Assembly (NCBI GenBank): GCA_947172415.1
Contig: OX359200.1
Coordinates: 6,574,501-6,638,500 of the forward strand
Length of the DNA stretch: 64,000 nt
From: Chondrosia reniformis
Lineage: Eukaryota; Porifera; Demospongiae; Chondrillida; Chondrillidae
Direction of reading: 5' to 3'
The notes below the pieces were generated by a model, which was given only the letters and a program-made list of their open reading frames with translations, searched no databases and had not been told where the DNA came from. The position numbers and the translations under genes are program-made. This document shows, piece by piece, positions 58,541 to 64,000 of this stretch. Each line of letters opens with the position of its first letter. Position 1 is the first letter of the stretch.

Positions 58541-60550
58541 TCATGAAGCAAGACTACGTATACACAAATGCAGAATTGTCAAATGTACCTTTTTAGATTC
58601 CAACAGTTCATTTTCAGAAGTTGGTTTCAAGCTTGGTACCACTTTTACTGGTTGGCTGAAGTGAACGCCAAATAGAACAGTGTCACCTTCAATCACAACT
58701 TCAGACCTACAGGAAGATCCATACTCAATAACAAATAAAGTATAACATTCTTTGGCCCATAAAAGAATAGTAAATAGTATGTTTATAGTATATGATTATG
58801 CAAATTCATTAAGTTTCATATTTTACACCTTTGCACATAGGTAAAATATAGAAGAGCTTATAATGATTTATAAAATACTGACAGCTCTGCCTTATAATGT
58901 AATATGCTTGAGGGTGCCTAGAATAGTGCCTATACATAGGCCAAAGGCTTTCCAAAGTAATACAAGAAAATACATTTAATACTTCATTACATCACCACTC
59001 GTCCAAAATACCCTACCCTACCATGGAGGGGATAGCTTAATGTGACTGCCAATTTGCAAGTTCAGAAACTTTGCACATCTCTTGGAAAATACCACTTTCA
59101 TGGTGTCTTTAGTCTTCCATCTTTCACCATCAATGATATGACAAACAGAAATGTTGGGATTTTCTTCTGAGAGGGGTGAAGGGGAGGTCCCTCTCATTAC
59201 CTCCAACACAGTGCAACTCGTAATGTGTAGTAAACAAACTGCTTCAAGTGACACAACTTCAACAGTAATGCTTCCAGGGGAATACTGTGGCGAGTCTGCA
59301 GGGAGAGCCGAAAAGAGAGTACTACTGCAAGAGATGATCACGTGAACCTTTACAGTGAACATGAGTGTATACCTTGAGAATTAGTTGCAGTCTCTCCATC
59401 CTTTCTGCACTCGTGCTCCCAAAATGTGATTTCCGAGTTCTCTGTAGCAATCAAGCCCTTTAATCGCTCAGCTAATCCATCCCTTAATTAACACACAAGA
59501 ATATAAATAAGTATTATGAAACTCTGAGTGTGTAGTTTTGCATAATACTTCATATATTTTCCCTTCCTCTTGCCAGAGTCGTATTTGGAGGGCGTTAATG
59601 AAGCACCTCCCGGAGTGGCTATGCTCTGTGCCTGCAGCCATTCTCCAGTAGTGGGCCCAGAGAGGGTGGGCACCTTTTGGGAAATTGGACTGGAACCAAA
59701 CATATACAATTAGTTATATATAATCAATTCCTTAGAGTTGAATTAACTAATTTTGTACATTAAATTAATTGAGAAGGTTTCTTATACTCCAAAGAACAGA
59801 TTACTGCATGTAGTACATATAGTAAAGCTATAAGATCAGAGTCATTACATAGTTGATCGTTTAAAAATAATTTTTATATCTATCAAGTCCATAACCACAT
59901 GTATGTGTTTACAGGAAATCTCACCTTTCTAGAGATACTATATCTTCATCACTAAACTCTTCCTGCACTTGATCATGACATACTGAATTTACAAACATTG
60001 ACAGACAGGCAGAAGTACTCTGACTAAATGTAGAACATTCATCTAAATTTCCAACTGTCGATGTACCCAGGGAAATCCCCTCTCCAACTCCACCCATACT
60101 ACAACTGTCGGTTAGAGCAGAATGGCCCTTTGATGATACTCTAGTTTGGTTCATTGCTGTACTGAATACATCAGTGGTTCCACCTTCCTTTAGTGACAGT
60201 TGTTCTTGATGTCCCACATTCCCAACCCCAGCTCCCTTGACAGTAGAAATGGAACGTTTCTTTCTACCTTTACTCACGTTCAGGGCTTCGCTTGCAATTG
60301 TATCTTCTTCTTCTGAACTAATGTGATCGATCTCTTCGAATTCCGTGTTGTCGAAACCTCCTGCAAGTGATCGTGACGGAGGAAGGTGTTTCCACTTGGC
60401 TTCTTTTGCAGGCTCATTTCTACGTCTTTTCCTTTTTGTAGACGACCTTGTGGTACTTGTGTTATTTTGAGGAACATTCTCTTTAACTATCTTCTCAACA
60501 AATGAGGCAAATGAAAACGCTTTGGACATATTCCGTATCTTTTCCAACAT
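58541..60550 (-). CDS. SPIDR: SPIDR, scaffold protein of recombination repair (apparently short)
   Basis: Exons 59925-60550, 59549-59689, 59373-59482, 59022-59295 and 58589-58706; phases join. If the last donor (GTACAT at 58588) is not used, the frame runs 16 more codons to a TGA at 58541, giving 438 aa; human SPIDR is about 915. SPIDR links BLM with RAD51 in homologous recombination. Matches to the human protein: KDGLAERLKGLIATENSEIT (human GGLAERLNGLQ), FWEHEC (human LWRHQC), GSITVEVVSL, MKVVFSKRCAKFL, HIKLSPPW (human RIFPPW) and VLFGVHFSQPV. The N-terminal 200 residues are low-complexity with a basic KRKRRRN patch. The human C-terminal half was not found. Confidence 0.85.
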
Positions 60551-60830
60551 AAACCATAAACTTGTAATTGCGCAACTTCCTAAATAAAGACAGACATTAC
60601 GGATCTAATTTTACCATTTGTTCTTACAGTGATGGATATATAAGTATATATACGTACTGTTAATTCAATATATAGAAAACTTGCGTGAAATAATCATGCA
60701 ATGATCCAGTGAAATATATTTATGTTACATGCTAAGAGATTAACAACAACCTAATTATAAAATAGTCAGCAAAATAATGTTACACTCAAAACCTCTGTTG
60801 CAAATTTAGTCATTAGAAAATTACTCAGTT

Positions 60831-63800
60831 TTATTTAATTCTTCTAAATTTAAGGAGGATCTGTTTAGCTTTCCTCCGAGGAACTTTAATATCCACAAGA
60901 TCTGCTACATCATAAGCTGCAAGTGTTTCTCCATCAACATCGTCTTCCTTAAATTTGTCAGCAAATTCTCCAAATTTATTATCTTGCAGCCATTCAACAA
61001 TCTCATCCACGGTCATTGCTACAGCTTTCTCACTTACAGGTTTCAGTGATGGTAGCAATGACTCAGTTGTAGGTACTAAACACAGATATTCATTGCATAT
61101 ACATGACAAATCAATTAATGTGAATCAGTTATGACATATACGAACATATGTAAATACATACTACATGCACAGTGTACTAATTTCCAGCTTACTAGGTTCC
61201 TCTACTTCTTGCTTGCTTTCCTGAACCGGAGGTGATTCAGGAGTCACTCCAGGAGACACATCTGCAGACCCCTTAATGACATCCTCTGTTCTTCCATCAC
61301 TTTGAGACTTGGAGATAGTGGCAACCGAAAATGCAGTTGCATCACCCTGAATCTCTCCTAAATCTTCAAATGATTCACTGATTATTAGCCGAGGCTGGGA
61401 AGGAGAAAGTGGAGGTTCGTTCATCTCACTTGAGTCATGGTCTACCCAGATCTGATCGGATTCATCCTGATCAGAGGAAAGGCGATCTTCATCTGTCAGT
61501 TGGAAATTATATTTCATAGTTTTTGGATCAAGAAGAAGATCTTCTGGAGAGAATAGTATCTTTTCAATGTTGTCCTGGAAGTGGGGCAGTCTCTCCCAAA
61601 TGTCAGGCACTAGTTCAAGGAAGACAACAGTTTGTTTGACAGTTTCCTGTTCTCCATTTATGGAGTCTGACTTCTCTTGCAAAATAAGTTTCCATCTAAA
61701 TGGCAGATGATTGATTATTGAGTACTAACTGAAGTTACTAATTGACCAAAGAACTCACTTTCTGAGAATCACAACATACTGTACGTAATGTTGAAGCAAA
61801 ACTTCTTTTGGAAGCAACTGTGAATCCATGTCCTTTTCTTCACAAAAGTTAAGGTTTACAAGATAATCAATGAGTGGCATTGTGTGCTATAGAAAGGAGA
61901 TTGCACAATAGTAGGTATGCACTGTAAATTACTAACCAACTGTTTGTACAGTTGTACAACACAAAATGGCAACAACATTGTCCTTGGTAAGTTACCACTG
62001 TGTTTTCTGCTCCAAGTCCCCGAGCAACATGAGACACTGTTTCCTCTAACTCAACCAATTGAGCCAGTATGTCTAAAGGAGGGATACATGGTCTGACCAA
62101 TGACATGGTTAAGGTACCCCACTACCATATAAGGGAAGCACATACCAGACAACTGATTGGTCATTTTAGATTTAACTTTCTCCTCCACAGAAATGGCAAC
62201 TCCTTCTGGTAAGGGCCTCTTCACAGAAAATGGCAGTTCACAGAAATCAAAGAGACAGTCAGTGATCCATCTCACAAACATCTCCAAAATTGTGAAGAGC
62301 TGTTTTATCTTGATTCCTTCAATAGTATGAAACTCTTCTGCTGAAAAGCTGCATGAAGAGATGGGTTCAGAGGTCATTTGGTATACATGTGAATACATTC
62401 ATGATGAAAAGGTTAATATTTGATTTCATTGCTGCAGAAGACCTACGGGTTGAAATGTTCATATATCTACTTCTCGAATATAGGTGTTGTTGATGCTCAA
62501 ATATATACCTACCTTTTCACATGTGAATATACACATTTCATTTACTTATTTACTGTATGTAATTTTATAAATGGAGTAGCTTTTAGTATCACTTGGCTAC
62601 TTTAGAGAGAGCCCAGGAGAGCTAGTTTGCATGAGCTAAAGACAAAACATTACAACAAAATTACTTTTCCAGTTCTATCCGGTTCAGCAACTCTTGAGGA
62701 TTATGTTCCTTCTCCTCAAAATAACCTCCCAAAAACTGACTCAAAGTCAATTCTTGTGTATCAGTCCTTACTTGTATGTTCTATGAAATGTACAACAAAG
62801 TAGACACTCCATTCTGAAGCTATATCCACCTACACTAACATAGGCTAGGTGTATACCTGTGAGTGATAGGCTAGGTGTATACCTGTGAGTGATAGGCTAG
62901 GTGTATACCTGTGAGAGATAGGCTAGGTGTATACCTGTGAGAGATAGGCTAGGTGTATACCTGTGAGAGATAGGCTAGGTGTATACCTGTGAGAGATGGG
63001 CTAGGTGTATACCTGTGAGAGATAGGCTAGGTGTATACCTGTGAGAGATAGGCTAGGTGTATACCTGTGAGAGATAGGCTAGGTGTATACCTGTGAGAGA
63101 TGGGCTAGGTGTATACCTGTGAGAGATAGGCTAGGTGTATACCTGTGAGAGATAGGCTAGGTGTATACCTGTGAGAGATAGGCTAGGTGTATACCTGTGA
63201 GAGATAGGCTAGGTGTATACCTGTGAGAGATAGGCTAGGTGTACCTGTGAGAGATAGGCTAGGTGTATACCTGTGAGAGATAGGCTAGGTGTACCTGTGA
63301 GAGATAGGCTAGGTATATACCTGTGAGAGATAGGCTAGGTGTATACCTGTGAGAGATAGGCTAGGTGTATACCTGTGAGAGATAGGCTAGGTGTATACCT
63401 GTGAGAGATAGGCTAGGTGTACCTGTGAGAGATAGGCTAGGTATATACCTGTGAGAGATAGGCTAGATGTATACCTGTGAGAGATAGGCTAGGTGTATAC
63501 CTGTGAGAGATAGGTTAGGTGTATACCTGTGAGAGATAGGCTAGGTGTATACCTGTGAGAGATAGGCTAGGTGTATACCTGTGAGAGATAGGCTAGGTGT
63601 ATACCTGTGAGAGATAGGCTAGGTGTATACCTGTGAGAGATAGGCTAGATGTATACCTGTGAGAGATAGGCTAGGTGTATACCTGTGAGAGATAGGCTAG
63701 ATGTATACCTGTGAGAGATAGGCTAGGTGTATACCTGTGAGAGATAGGCTAGGTGTACCTGTGAGAGATAGCCTGCTGCTGTTCTAAGACCAGACACTAG

Positions 63801-64000
63801 TTCAGACAATTTGTTATAGTCTGCATTGTGAAAGTCTGCCTCCAACCCTTTCCTCTCATCCTCTGAGAGAGACACCTTAATGGATACACAGAACATGTGG
63901 TAATACTGGAGTTTAAAATTCACTAATTCACTATACTTTATAGTCATTTGGTAGCTCTTGAGAGAGTGCAGCAAGGTCTACTGGACAGCCTGGACCTGCC
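60831..64000 (-). CDS. SAM-domain protein, C-terminal part, 5' end off window
   Basis: Exons: 63759-63977, 62665-62780, 62146-62348, 61996-62072, 61759-61886, 61193-61695, 60831-61075; 1491 nt, 496 aa, all phases consistent. The last about 65 residues are a sterile alpha motif domain (DEIVEWLQDNKFGEFADKF, then VADLVDIKVPRRKAKQILLK). Upstream is mostly helical (FVRWITDCLFDFCELPFSVK; YVVILRKWKLILQ) with a Ser/Pro/Glu-rich linker before the SAM domain. I do not recognise the whole protein; SAM domains usually mediate protein or RNA binding. AATAAA overlaps the stop codon (TAA at 60831-60833), so the 3' UTR is probably very short; SPIDR starts 280 bp downstream on the same strand. Confidence 0.8.
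62405..62470 (+). repeat. Dispersed repeat family 3 fragment
   Basis: TTGCTGCAGAAGACCTACGG then GTTGAAATGTTC, in an intron of the SAM-domain gene. Confidence 0.5.
62842..63771 (-). repeat. 26-bp minisatellite made of the SAM-gene exon-intron junction
   Basis: About 36 units of 26 bp (a few are 24). In the gene-sense direction a unit is CTATCTCTCACAG|GTATACACCTAGC. Its first 13 bases equal the end of exon 63759-63977 and the rest resembles the intron start. It fills more than 90% of intron 62781-63758. Each unit carries both CACAG (acceptor-like) and CAG|GTATAC (donor-like). Confidence 0.96.

Overview
The window is eukaryotic and animal-like: low GC, short GT-AG introns (mostly 50-600 bp), and genes packed 33-300 bp apart on both strands. 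The gene set (MROH1, BOP1, SPIDR, RABIF), the compactness and the retention of a NERD1-type FG-GAP protein fit an early-branching metazoan. A demosponge such as Amphimedon is my best guess, but this is an inference from style and content, not from a marker gene. I assembled splice models by hand, using GT/AG sites and requiring reading-frame continuity. The larger models close in frame at lengths very near their families: MROH1 1639 aa, BOP1 820 aa, FG-GAP protein 720 aa, RABIF 150 aa.

Layout, left to right. 1-7850 (-): short-chain dehydrogenase/reductase, 3' end off the window; its 5.9-kb last visible intron is filled by a duplicated satellite-bearing element. 8281-9362 (-): small secreted cysteine-rich protein, not recognised. 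10804-30816 (-): MROH1, 42 exons. 30913-45544 (+): BOP1, 21 exons, head-to-head with MROH1 (96 bp between start codons). 32838-36174 (+): a separate TPX2-domain gene with 44 exact 10-residue repeats, nested on the same strand inside BOP1 intron 3. 45748-47190 (-): small putative tail-anchored protein. 47324-53591 (-): FG-GAP membrane protein, NERD1-like. 53648-54186 (+): RABIF/MSS4, head-to-head with the previous gene. 54187-58540: no gene seen. 58541-60550 (-): SPIDR, apparently short. 60831-64000 (-): C-terminal part of a SAM-domain protein, 5' end off the window.

The main non-genic theme is tandem arrays inside introns. Many introns consist almost wholly of one minisatellite, each with its own unit. 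In two genes (MROH1 at 25.3-26.0 kb and the SAM gene at 62.8-63.8 kb) the unit is a copy of the exon's last bases plus the first bases of the intron, so the real 5' splice site has been copied about 20 and 36 times. Several other arrays also carry AG|GT in each unit on the gene-sense strand. This is the most unusual signal I found. Three short dispersed repeat families are scattered through introns and intergenic gaps. I saw no tRNA, rRNA, CRISPR array or intact autonomous transposon.

How the genes relate: this is ordinary housekeeping content (ribosome biogenesis, Rab chaperoning, recombination repair, membrane proteins) rather than a pathway cluster. The structural links are two shared divergent promoters, the nested gene, and a MROH1-BOP1 linkage that also exists in human.
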